Positions 27,095-40,064 of a DNA stretch of 64,000 bases are shown piece after piece. The notes under the pieces are model-generated. The model was not told where the DNA came from, made no database searches, and saw only the letters and a list, made by a program, of their open reading frames with translations. How positions within the stretch are numbered: the stretch's first letter is position 1; each line of letters starts with the position of its first letter. A program made the translations under genes and the position numbers. Location: NCBI GenBank assembly GCA_024699855.1, contig JAMPIQ010000001.1:8370001-8434000 (forward strand). The letters are read 5' to 3'. The DNA is from Aphelenchoides besseyi (taxonomy: Eukaryota; Nematoda; Chromadorea; Rhabditida; Aphelenchoididae).

Positions 27095-28175
27095 CCGCAT
27101 TAATACACGGAAACTCTTCGCAATCGTTTTCATGAATCGAACAATTTGCGCCGCTCCAATTTAAATCACAGTTACAAACGTGTCCCTGCCAAACGTTCCT
27201 ACATTTGCCATGCGACGAACAAGAAACATTTGAACATTGATTGATCAACGTTTCATGGTCCTTTTTATGCTCACAAAGATTCCTCTAAAATATCCAAACC
27301 GTCAAGTAACGTCGATTCAAGCGTTTGTAAACCAACATTGTTTCCATAATACAAGGAAACAACCAACGACAACAAATAGGAGACCATTGGTAGTGCGGCA
27401 ACATTCGACTAAACAAGCTAAAACTTCAATGAGACATCTACAAACTTGTGCCATTTTTTGCGCAGTGATGTACATTGGTAAATAGACTTGAGGCAAATGG
27501 GAATGTAGACGAGATAGCATTTTGATAAAAGATACTTGAAATTAAGATTTCAATTATACTAGTTTACTTAAATGCCAAATAGAAATTGTATTGCGTGGAT
27601 GACGATCTCCAATAGCTACTTCCTGAAACGCCTGTAGAAATTTAGACAACAGAATCACTTGAATTCTTTGGGTTGGCCACTTGATTTTGCGATCCCGTGA
27701 TTTCAAAACTCGAACATTAACAGAAGTGCCGTGGACACACGAGTGAATTGAACGATTTTGAGCGTCCGAATAGCAAGGATCTACTTGATTGCAGGTTGAT
27801 CAATAAAACCTAAAGCGAGTTTAAAACTACAACTAAAAGATGCAAACCTGCTTCACAATCTCATTGATAAGAGCCGGGAAGATTCGTACATTCGCCGTGT
27901 ACACAATTCAAATTCGGTTCCAAACACTCATCTTGATCGGCATCACAAAGAAGTCCTTTGTATCCGGTTCCTCCACAATCACACTCAAATCCGGCGACAC
28001 AATCCATACAACGATCATTGTGATGACATGGATTCGGAGCACAATCGTTGATGTTCACTTCGCAATGCGGTCCTTCAAAACCAACGGCACAATCGCACGT
28101 GAAACCCTCGATGTTGGTCGAATTCCTTTTCGCACGAATCGCCATTGAATCCGCGAGGACAAACACACATTCTAA
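27095..28175 (-). pseudogene. Broken EGF-repeat (Notch/Crumbs-like) gene fragment
   Basis: At least four EGF modules can be read, but in more than one frame. CVCPRGFNGDSCE (about 28170-28130) shifts frame, with a missing segment, into GFTCDCAVGFEGPHC, CAPNPCHHNDRCMDCVAGF, CDCGGTGYKGLLCD and DECLEPNLNCVHGECTNLPG. The next cysteine position (GSYQ?DCEAG) is TGA at 27861-27863. After a still-canonical 38-nt intron, the expected glycine of GFY?STCNQVDPC is TGA at 27800-27802. Further left, CSNVSCSSHGKCRNVWQGHV and NCSIHENDCEEFPC end in a stop. Parts between 27300 and 27750 could be remains of a laminin-G domain. Two nonsense codons and a frameshift/deletion in one short gene, beside intact neighbours, indicate a pseudogene; a local assembly error is the alternative. 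Confidence 0.65.
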
Positions 28176-28434
28176 CTGTCAGTTTAAAGCTCAAAAAAGA
28201 TCGTTCAGAACATCGATTTTGCTATTTTTTATTTCTATACTAGGAAATAACAACAGTCGGCATATTTAACGGTAAAATCTTCCCAACGACATCGATTGCT
28301 AACCTAGAGAATTTGAAGGGCACGTTTTGAAGGCTGTTTTTATGTGGAGCAGTCGAGAAAGACGATTAACAAAAAGTCTGTTGGAGGTTAAATAAACAGG
28401 CGGTTAACAACGTCGAGTTTTACTCGTAATCCTA

Positions 28435-28901
28435 ACGGTCTTCACGAGCAACGTACAAATGACTGTAGATTAATATATTTACAAAGTTATCATTTTTACA
28501 AAATGCACTTTTAAGGCCAATTTTGAACGGGGTGGCTGAAAGATTGAAGAGAATGCACAACAAATTGAAACGCGGAAGTTTACGAGAATCGGGAGAACAA
28601 AGAAACAGGGAAAACGAGATCGAACCGGAAATAAAAATTGAAAAGACAACTAAAAACCTACTTCTAAGTATTTGACAACAACAATTATTGCATCGTAAAT
28701 GGCGGTGAGCGTTGGAGCGAACTGAGAGTAATGAATGGCACTTCTGAATCCCAACAAAAGGACAACGCCCGTAGATAGCGAACAAAAAGGAACATATAAG
28801 CCCAAATATGAAATCGAATTTCTATTTGTTTCGAAATACTCGCAACTGTTTTCGGAGGTGGACGGTTGAATTGAATGATAGCAAATGACAAAATTGAACA
28901 T
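28435..28901 (-). other. Orphan membrane ORF between CNNM and the EGF pseudogene
   Basis: The minus-strand ORF 28650-28901 (83 codons with an ATG) holds two hydrophobic stretches, YLGLYVPFCSLSTGVVLLLG and IYDAIIVVVKYL. Their spacing faintly recalls the organic-solute-transporter alpha (SLC51A) family, but I cannot confirm this. A second open stretch (28432-28785, other frame) could be a following exon. The nearest downstream minus-strand AATAAA is at about 28233. It may equally be 3'-UTR of CNNM or gene debris. Confidence 0.3.
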
Positions 28902-28916
28902 GACTGATTGTTGAGC

Positions 28917-31964
<3,048 letters not shown>

Positions 31965-32532
31965 TTATCGACACAAAAACCAAATGAGCTCCGTCTACAA
32001 CCCTGAAAAGAACTATTGACAGTTAGACGGCTGATGATGACTCTTGGCAATCGGGACGCGTTTTCCCTTTCACCTTCTCGTCGCTCGATATTTTTCAAAA
32101 TGCGGTCTATGACAAGAACTTTTCTTTTTCGAAAAATAAATACACGTCTTTTAGCGATCTGCACCGCTCACTCTTCGTGCCCGTTGTCTCGTCGGTCGCA
32201 CATCATCCCGGCAAAAGCGGGAGGCAAAAAGCGAGTGAAAGGGAAAATGTTTCGAAGAGAAAAAAGTCGGAAGCAGAAGAACGGCCGACTGCTTTTGCAA
32301 ACCATCGAAACGGCCGTGGTTATCGTATGAAACTTCAAAAAAACGCTGCGCTCTTCTTGTTGTACGTCACAATTCGAAAGGGACGTCCGGAACGTTCTTT
32401 TTAGTCATGGACCTTCGTTGTCCCGGTGATTTCAAGCAACCAAATGGGAAAGAGTGTGAGAAACAAATGAATGAACTGTATGCAAACCATCGTCGAAAGA
32501 ACAAATTGGTTTATTTCCAACATAAACAAACT
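31965..32532. other. Intergenic, CNNM promoter and ALG8 3' flank
   Basis: Both flanking genes are on the minus strand, so this holds the CNNM promoter and the end of ALG8. The plus-strand ORFs 32016-32330 and 32407-32616 show no domain; the second overlaps the last ALG8 exon in antisense. Nothing else was recognised. Confidence 0.35.
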
Positions 32533-34424
32533 CTAACGGATCGTAAGCTTAAAAACTTCGTACAGGAACCCGAGATACGAACTGACGACTCCAACGGCGC
32601 ATACAGTCGAAGTTAACATCAAAGGCAAAAAGTCTGCGGTGTCTTGAAACAACATCTAAACACAAGAATCAACCTCAACAAACATCGACTATACATACCC
32701 GATGCAAAGAACATTTGTAAACCTCTACAACAACAAACAGAAATGTGAAAAGTTGTGAGGAGGTAGAAAACGTTTGTTTCACTTTCAATGCAAACGTTGC
32801 ATCAAAACCAACGAATTGAAATGTTGTGTAAAAAACAGCTAATGCGTACTTGATCAAGTCTTCTGTTGGATTTGCGTGAATTAGTGGCAGCTGAGCATAA
32901 ACGGTGCACATCGACAACGTTACGTAAATGGTCAGAAATCTCAAGTCCTGAAAGTTGTAATGAACGAATCGCTTGGTTTATTTACCTTCATTACTAATAC
33001 TGTCATTGGTATTTGCACAAGCAACAGCGCTTTTTCATGTACGTGCCAAGAAAATAAGAAGAATGCAAATGCACTCAAGACTAATGCTTTCAAAAACTTT
33101 TCTTTAGTTTTTGTCAATAACAATACAAATACGGGTATCAACGCAGTAAGCACCAGTAGATGAGTGTAAAGCGGTCGGATGTTGGGTAAGACTGCGTGGT
33201 CGTATGTCTACAAATAGAAATCATACACAATTAAACTTTCTATTTCATACGTCAACAATTCCCGTTGTATAACGTGGTTGCATCAATGAAGTAGTAGAAG
33301 TTATTCGAGCTATACGGTAAAAAATGTAATCACAAAAATTGTATAACGCCCAGAAATTCGGTGCCCAATAGGAATGAGTTAAACCACGTTTGAATGGAAA
33401 GAGTCGACTTAGAATCTGTGACAGAGCTTTCAATCCACCTAAACAGTGACTCGAATAGCTTAACTATGCAATCACCTTACCAGTAAACAAAAACGGTCCA
33501 AACGATGCGATCAAAGGAGTAGCAACAACCAAACTCAATTGCAAAGTTCGTTTAACCAAACCGAAGTTGATTGGCAATAGAAAAGCCGCAGAAAATATTC
33601 CGATCAACGCTGGAGCGTAGTAGAGATAAATGTGCTTGAAATTTAGCAAAACCGAGAACACAAAAGCGCTCTTCAAAGATTCAGCATTTATGTTGACTTT
33701 ATTTCGATTCTTACCACGTACCTTCAGCCATTGAGCACGAAGTAAGAAGGCAACAGCAATACAAAACAATCCATACACTAAAACAATGATGAATATTGCA
33801 CAAAGCTCAAGATGCGCTCACTCATGGAATTGTATTGAAAATGAATGTTGTCTAACAACAGTAAACTTGGATTCATGATCAACGATCCAAACAACGTAAA
33901 TTTTAATCGATCCACATAGTTTTTCGATTTACCGATGTTCTCAAAGGATGAATCCGATAAGAAGACACATCCAAGATACTGGAATAAACGATAACAATCA
34001 ACAAGGTGAAACTCACAAAAACGATATCGCAAATCACGACTGACAGCCGTTGAAACAAGAGCGTAGATCGACTCATAAATGGTGTGGATTGCAATGTAAC
34101 AATTGCCGGATCGTATAGTCGTGCAAAGAATGATAGTAGTGCTTCGAAATACGCAAAAAACGGCGGATAATCGAGAGTCCATTCGGAGGTCTCGTCGAAA
34201 TACCAACGAGAAAGAGGCAAGTTTGCGGTGATTGCCATCCAATTTCGATGAACCTGAACTGATGCTGCTGATCGAAACAGGAAGTTCATTCAAACCTCAA
34301 AATCAGTTGAACAATAACAGAAAACCAACGCACATTTCATTGCGCTCCACATTCCACATAGTAAAAAAATGTTCGTCCTCGTCCATAACCTTTTTTCTTC
34401 GTTCTCAGACGTCTTCATCGACAT
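32533..34424 (-). CDS. ALG8: Dolichyl-P-Glc:Glc1Man9GlcNAc2-PP-dolichol alpha-1,3-glucosyltransferase
   Basis: ER-membrane glucosyltransferase adding the second glucose to the lipid-linked N-glycan precursor. The start [14 protein letters not shown] leads to a first TM and CSTDFE, joined over a 44-nt intron to [20 protein letters not shown]. Then come [20 protein letters not shown] (acidic first luminal loop), [57 protein letters not shown] and [11 protein letters not shown]. The short last exon, [20 protein letters not shown]...EVFKLTIR, matches the human ALG8 C-terminus and ends at 32533. All family motifs are in order. About 500 residues over 7-8 exons. Distinguished from ALG6 by the closer match to ALG8 around HWHVHEKA-type and C-terminal blocks. 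Confidence 0.9.
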
Positions 34425-34820
34425 TTTGAACACGAAATAACGTCGAATCACTTGTTGCAAGTTACGAATTTAACGTCAAAATTGGAAGATGAGACAACAC
34501 TTTCGCATGTCATTTGTCTTCTTTTGCATCCGTTACGGTAATTAATGTCCAAATGGTCGTATCGTTGGCCAATCAGACAGCAAAACGACCAGAAAGAGTG
34601 CTCATTGAACTGCAAATGTCCGTTTGTTCGAAATTCAGGTCGGAAAAAGCAGCGTAGTGACTAAGTTGGTTCGATGAAAAAACGGCGAGTCGTCAAATGA
34701 TTTGAGGTCGCTTTTTACCAAACATAATGGAACTGCGGAAGGCAGACTAATGTACTCCATTTTTCCTGTTCAAACGACCATTTTTTGTAAAACGATCTTC
34801 TGTTTCGTCCATTCGATCCG
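34425..34820. promoter_or_regulatory. Divergent promoter region upstream of ALG8
   Basis: Divergent spacer between the ALG8 start (34424, minus) and the small secreted ORF at 34821 (plus). No motif stands out; the overlapping minus ORF 34715-34978 lacks domain or splice support. Confidence 0.3.
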
Positions 34821-35081
34821 ATGACCAGTGGGTTTATTGTTATAATTGCGGTTTTGTTTATCATTGAACCCGCCCGATTGTTAGCAATGAATGAACAGTT
34901 CCGTTTGATCTCTTGGAGGTTTCCGATTGCTCCATCCGCAAACATGTTTGCCCTTTCTGATCTCGAATTTCCATTCACACGAAACCCTGAGGAAACGGTT
35001 CAAAAGCCGCGCAAATTCACATTTGCAATCGGTTCAAAAGCCGAGCATTTCAACCCATTCCAACTGTTAAATTTCGTCTAA
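34821..35081 (+). CDS. Candidate small secreted protein, 86 residues
   Basis: An uninterrupted ORF begins with a classical signal-peptide-like segment, MTSGFIVIIAVLFIIEPARL, followed by a polar chain with several F/P-rich blocks (FPIAPS, LEFPFTRNPEE, EHFNPFQLLNF). No cysteines and no known domain. It ends only 54 bp before the SLC17-like ATG, so the two may share one transcript (operon or bicistronic leader), or the ORF may be a chance leader frame. Unrecognised; moderate doubt that it is a gene. Confidence 0.35.
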   Translation: MTSGFIVIIAVLFIIEPARLLAMNEQFRLISWRFPIAPSANMFALSDLEFPFTRNPEETVQKPRKFTFAIGSKAEHFNPFQLLNFV

Positions 35082-35135
35082 TTCTTTTGCTATTTGTGTT
35101 CTAATTACGATACTTCGAAATAACATCAATCGAAG

Positions 35136-36835
35136 ATGTTGGAAAAACGTCAAATTGAGAAAACTGCAGAGTTGAAGCTCAGCCTTCAAAAGGCCATGGG
35201 GAGACTGTTGGAGTTCGGCGATCGATCGCGTTTCGTGGTTCTGTTCATTGGACTCATGACTTTATCAACAACTCTCGCATGGTAGATTATTGTTAAAAAT
35301 GAAAGATAACATCGATTTTCAGCGTAATCTGTTTCAACGTTGCAGTCATACGAATGACGAACATCGAAACCTCGCCGTTGTATCGCCACAATTCAACAAC
35401 TGATGATGATGTCGACTACGGAAGCCCCAGTTTGTAAGTTCCGAAATCAAGAAATTAGCATCGATGATTTCAGGCCTATGGCTGATCGTCGTTTTCGATT
35501 TACAACCACACAAAGAAGTCTCTTGTTTTCTTGTAAGCCATAATCAAGTTTGTGTTTTCGATGTTACTATTTAAGCAACTTTCTTCTCGCCGGTCACTCT
35601 TTTCTGGATTGTGGCTTGGTCAATGCGACGTTATGGAACGCTAAAGACCCAACTTGTTTGTGGAATTAGCACGACCATCTTCACAGCCATCACTCCATTC
35701 ATCGTTGCGTATTTGCCTTTTTGGGCGCTTTTTCTTTCTCGTTTTCTGCAAGGAATTCCGTTGTGTAATTTGTATGATCCTAAGGATATACAGGAAATAA
35801 GCACAGGGTTTTAGATATCCGGTTGTTGGATCGATTGTCAATCAATGGGCGACAACTAATGAACGCGGTCTTTTTATTTCAGTACTCACCGGTTACCTTC
35901 AACTGTCGTGTATTATTGCCATGCCACTCTCGGGTGTGCTGTCCGAACTTGGTAACTGTAGATGTCTATTCGAATACTAATGATTGCTTTTAGTTGGATG
36001 GCCAATCGCATTTTACATTCATGCTGCAGTGAACGCATTCTTCTTTTTCTTGTGGGCAATTTTCTATCGCAACGATCCGAATCAACATCCGTTTATTTCG
36101 AGACGTGAACTCATGAAGATTGTCAATGGTCGTCCCAAAAGTTCCAATTCACCGCCCATCAATGTTCCTTATCTTCAAATCTTCCGTACCAGAAGTGTTA
36201 TTGCGGTTTATGTTGCAGTCTTGGGCAATTTCATGACCTTCAACTTCGCTAACACATTCTTTCCATCTTATTTGGCGACACTGTTCAGTATTCCGACGTT
36301 GCCCGCTGGAATTATTCCGGCAATTGTGTTGAGCGGAAACTTTGCGGTCAAATTTGCCACCGGAATCATTTGTGATCGTTTAACTCACGTCTCTGAAATA
36401 TCGAAAGTTCGCTGGTGCAATTCGATTGCATTTTGTGGAGCGGCCGTTGGACTTGTGGTTTACTTGTCGATTCCTTCTTCATGGCCTGTGCTTTCTATCA
36501 TATTTCTGTCCTTTCCATTCGTCATTTTGGGTGTGAATGCTGGTGGATTTCCGAAAAGTGCGGTTCTCATTTCTGGTCAACATGCTCCAACGATCCTCGC
36601 CGCTCTTCAGGTTTTTCTCTGCGGTAGTTTTCTTCTCGGCTCGTTTGTTGTTCCCGCAATGACTCCAAATCGAACCTACGAAGAGTTCACCAACGTATTT
36701 CGACTTTATGTAGTAATTCTCATCATAACCAGCGGGATCTTTGTCGCTTGGTCCAAAGCCAGTCCCGAACCTTGGGCTCAGTCCACTAATCTCGATCCAA
36801 GTCCCACCGAAGAGAAACGAGCTCTATCGTCCTAA
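35136..36835 (+). CDS. SLC17-like major facilitator transporter
   Basis: Twelve-TM MFS anion/phosphate transporter of the SLC17 type common in nematodes. Exons: MLEKRQIEKT... with TM1 (RFVVLFIGLMTLSTTLA|CVICFNVAVIRMTN), a polar loop, TFFSPVTLFWIVAWSMRRYG, LPFWALFLSRFLQGIPL|YPVVGSIVNQWA, NERGLFISVLTGYLQLSCII. Then a long last exon, GWPIAFYIHAAVNAFFFFLW with NQHPFISRRELMKI (the family's ...SPDTHPWIS...E-type block), on to IICDRL, FCGAAVGLVV, NAGGFPKSAVLISGQHAPTI. Tail: EEKRALSS. Poly(A) signal at 36887-36892. Substrate cannot be told from sequence. Introns at about 35283, 35433, 35530, 35778 and 35955 restore frame. Confidence 0.8.
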
Positions 36836-37461
36836 ACTATGTGTTTTTGTTGTTGATCTCTGATTACTATCAAGTATTCGTGTAAAATAAATCTTATATC
36901 GACGAATAAAAACCCACGACAAAACATCTTGATCATCGATGTTTCTGTTAAGTGAATGCGTCTTTCGATCACAAACTACGAAGTGTCGTTGCAACAAAAG
37001 ACTTAACGAGAAGTAGACCTGACGAAGCGTTTCGATTCTCATTGTCGAGTTTACAACCAAAAAGAACGGTTTTTCTACCGAATTTCGCTGACGATGAAAA
37101 TTCACGCGCTCGTCGACGAAAACCGTCAGCGACCGTCAATTCACTTTTCTGAGATCATGCATTTTCGGTTGCAATTTCACTAGTCGTTTCCATTGAATTT
37201 TACGGATGGACGATGTGCCGTCAACAGAAAAATTGACCAAAACAAATTCAACTCCCAACTTACAAAAGTGAGTTAGAACATTTTCTTATCATCAGCACAA
37301 AACACGCGGAGCACAGTCGCCATATAAACTACAAGTTCACGGCTCATATTTAGACGCCGCAATTCGCTTTCACTCGTTAAATTACGTTCATTTCTTAGCT
37401 TTTGAAGTTGCGTATTTTGTCATAAATCGAATGTGGAAATTTGTCGTTTTTTTCTTTCAGA
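36836..37461. other. Intergenic between SLC17-like and CANT1
   Basis: Holds the SLC17-like poly(A) signal, then about 550 bp with no supported ORF. The acceptor TTTTTTTCTTTCAG ends one base before the CANT1 ATG, as expected for a spliced-leader or 5'-UTR splice site. Confidence 0.4.
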
Positions 37462-38789
37462 ATGCCCAAACGTCATTCTCCAGTTCCACGAGACGAAGTG
37501 CTCTCTCGATCGTGGTTCGTGTACTTCAACTTGGCACTGGTCTGTGGTGCTTTTCTTGTATTCTACTGGTCAGTTCCGACTAAACGAGAATGTTCGTTGC
37601 TGGTCAACTACAACGAGAGTGTTCTGTCCACTTCGAAAGTTTTATCCAATGGTGACATCAAACATTCGATCACAGTCGTCACAGATTTGGATCATGATAG
37701 CAAGTTGCCGGAGAAAAACGTTTGGCATTCGATTATGAAGAAGGGCGCTTTGACCGTTAGCTCTGATGGTGAACGTGCGTCGATTGAATGGGACGATGAA
37801 CACGATATTATCCTCAAATCGCAAATAGCGGCTGGTGGAAGAGCGATGGAACTCTCGGATTTAGCGGTTTTCAACGGTGGTTTATATTCGGCCGACGATC
37901 GAACTGGACTTGTATATCGCATTGACAACAAAAACGATATTATTCCGTGGGTAAGTATCTAGTATTTTCTTCTGAAATACTGTTTTTGTTTAGGTTTTTG
38001 TTAACGATGGTCCGGGAAATGTAACCAAAGGATTGAAAGCCGAATGGTTGACAGTCAAAGACCATTTGCTTTATGTCGGTGGCTTAGGAAAAGAGTGGAC
38101 AACAACTACTGGAGAGTTCGTTAACTATCATCCAATGTATATCAAAACGATCAGCCCCACGGGTGAAATTCGACATGTGGATTGGACCGAGAATTACAAG
38201 AAACTTCGTAGTTCTGTGGGCATCGAGTATCCGGGTACGTTGTCTTTATTTCTTGAATCGTATGAATTATTTTAACCCAAATGTTTTTAGGTTACATGAT
38301 TCACGAGGTTCGTTGTTTTTCGTACGTTCCATTTGTTTCAGTTTTGTAGGCGATTCAATGGTCACCCGTTCAGCAGAAGTGGTACGTGATGCCGAGGTGA
38401 GTCGGACGGACGGTCCGCAGAATCGGAGTCCGGCAGTTGAAAGGAGTGACCTTTGTTCGAAAAATTTTAGACGTGCATCAAAGGAAATTTACGACGAAGC
38501 GGCAGATGAGCATCGTGGTACGAATTTGCTGTTGATTGCGGACGAGAACTTCGATCACATTGAAGTACATCATGTTGGAGAGAAGGGAGACGGAGCTCGA
38601 GGTTTCAGTGCCTTTCAATTCGTTCCCCAAACCAACGACAATGTGATTTTGGCGTTGAAGTCCGAAGAGAAAGACGGTCGTCCGGTCGGTTCGTACGCAG
38701 TGGTATTTCGAGTATCCGACGGTCATGTTCTGATGCCCGATACCAAACTCACTGGTCCATATAAATTCGAAGGTGTCGGCTTTGTTTGA
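37462..38789 (+). CDS. CANT1: Calcium-activated nucleotidase (apyrase), CANT1 family
   Basis: Type II membrane apyrase of the ER/Golgi that hydrolyses UDP and GDP with calcium, supporting glycosylation. Short cytosolic N-terminus (MPKRHSPVPRDEVLSR), a single TM (WFVYFNLALVCGAFLVFYWS), then the five-bladed propeller: IKHSITVVTDLDHDS, LSDLAVFNGGLYSADDRTGL, PGNVTKGLKAEWLTVKDHLL, YVGGLGKEWTTTTG, SVGIEYPGYMIHEAIQWSP, GTNLLLIADENFDHIEVHHV, RGFSAFQFVPQTNDNVI. End: KFEGVGFV, stop TGA at 38787. Four introns, the last (about 38397-38471) longer than usual. About 385 residues, normal for the family. C. elegans counterpart is apy-1 (recalled). Confidence 0.9.
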
Positions 38790-39208
38790 ACTTTACGGGT
38801 ATTCTCCTCATTTCATATCGCAAAGGATTGCTGTCTAGTCAATTTGATTGTTTTATTTGAGCTATAAATTCCTAGAATTTTACAATCGTTTTTGCTGAAT
38901 CAATAGATCAAAATAACGTTTCAAAGTGTCGAAGAGCCGTCGACGAAATCCGCTACGGATTATTTTGTTTTGGCATTTCGGTTTCGCTAAGCGGAGTGAC
39001 GACGACATCCGAGGGCCGTTGAGTTTAAGAAAAGCCCTAAGGGTGTTTGGTTTTAGTTTGCAAGTCGATTAGACAGCGGCTATGAGCTCCAATGTTGTTT
39101 TGTCTTTGGATTCGATAATCGAAATTCGCGTGTGTTTTCGAGTAACTTGTGAATTCTGATTTACGATTATATTATGTTAAATAGTTTGCTTTTAGCTAAC
39201 TTACTGAT
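38790..39208. other. Intergenic, 5' flank of the copper transporter
   Basis: No ORF with support. A good acceptor, TTTGCTTTTAG, lies 14 bases before the Ctr ATG, and a possible donor (CGAGTAACTT) about 50 bases earlier, consistent with a 5'-UTR intron. No metal-response element was recognised. Confidence 0.35.
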
Positions 39209-39786
39209 ATGTCTCACGACGCGCATGCACATCATCACCCACCAGCAGCTCAACAAGAAGTTGTTCATCAACATGGAATGGGTCATGCGATGGCTTTTAA
39301 TTTCGGCACGAAAGAGATTATTTTGTTCACATTCTGGGATGTTGAAACAGCTTTGGGTTAGTTGATTGTATTCGAACGATGAGTATTTTGTTTTAGGGCT
39401 TTTGTTGTCATGTATTGTCGTGCTGATTGGATGCGTTTTTTTGGAGGGAATTCGTTGGTACCGTGCGCATCGTTCGAACATTCGTTTGAGCACAGCGACG
39501 GGTCCGGAGGAGGAAAGTAACCGAAAACGGTAAGTTAGAAGCCTTTAATGTTTTTGCAAGTTTGTTGTTTAGACTCGACGCCTGGTTGATTACTGACACC
39601 GCATTACATGCAATTCAACTCGTCCTTGCATATCTGGCAATGCTCGTGTTCATGACTTTCAACGTCTGGCTTTGCATCGCCGTTGTAGTCGGCGAGGTTG
39701 GAGCTCATTTGATCTTCCGCATTCTTTGGCCGCATCTCGACAACATGAGCAATCCAGTTTCGTTTGCTCGGCCCTGCTGCAGTTAG
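39209..39786 (+). CDS. SLC31A1: Ctr-type high-affinity copper transporter
   Basis: Trimeric Cu(I) importer with three TM helices. The N-terminus is His-rich (MSHDAHAHHHPP, then HQHGMGHAMAFNFG) rather than Met-rich. TM1 is LLLSCIVVLIGCVFLEG with the family ending LEGIRWYR, then a cytosolic loop. TM2 is ALHAIQLVLAYLAMLVFMTF, holding the MxxxM filter (MLVFM). TM3 is FNVWLCIAVVVGEVGAHLIF, where the usual GxxxG is GxxG. The tail ends FARPCCS; the CC pair probably substitutes for the HCH copper-binding end. Three exons; about 165 residues. Poly(A) signal at 39933-39938. Confidence 0.88.
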
Positions 39787-39932
39787 ATGAACTACTTAGT
39801 GATGAGATTAGGGCATCCAACATTGATCTTTTCTCTTGCCCCCCTTTCTTCGATTTCTGCACATTCCGTTGGCATAATATCTTTCAATGACTGGTGTTTT
39901 CTTTTTGTTTATTGTTATGCTATATGATCGAA

Positions 39933-39968
39933 AATAAAGTAAATGGGAAAAGAGAGATCGCGCTTTAT
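39933..39968. terminator. Convergent poly(A) signals of SLC31A1-like (+) and KANSL2 (-)
   Basis: AATAAA at 39933-39938 (plus) and TTTATT at 39963-39968 (AATAAA on minus) are 24 bp apart. Cleavage 10-30 nt downstream of each would make the two 3'-UTRs overlap. Confidence 0.55.
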
Positions 39969-40064
39969 TTGCGAGACCCGTTCAAAGGACGCTCCTCCTG
40001 ACTTGGCGACAAATTGAGCAAAAATCGTTTAGAAAAGATGACTATTTCAAAATAACAATTGAGA

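Noticed and set aside
27800..27863. TGA codons in EGF modules as selenocysteine or reassigned TGA
   Set aside because: One replaces a glycine, another a structural cysteine; TGA ends CLK, hexosaminidase, CANT1 and the tetraspanin normally.
32407..32616. Plus-strand 69-codon ORF MDLRCPGDFK...
   Set aside because: Its right part is antisense to the last ALG8 exon, which has clear homology.
38397..38471. GC-rich palindrome (GGACGGTCC) in a CANT1 intron as a structured RNA
   Set aside because: Only a 9-base imperfect palindrome inside a normal intron; no further pairing seen.
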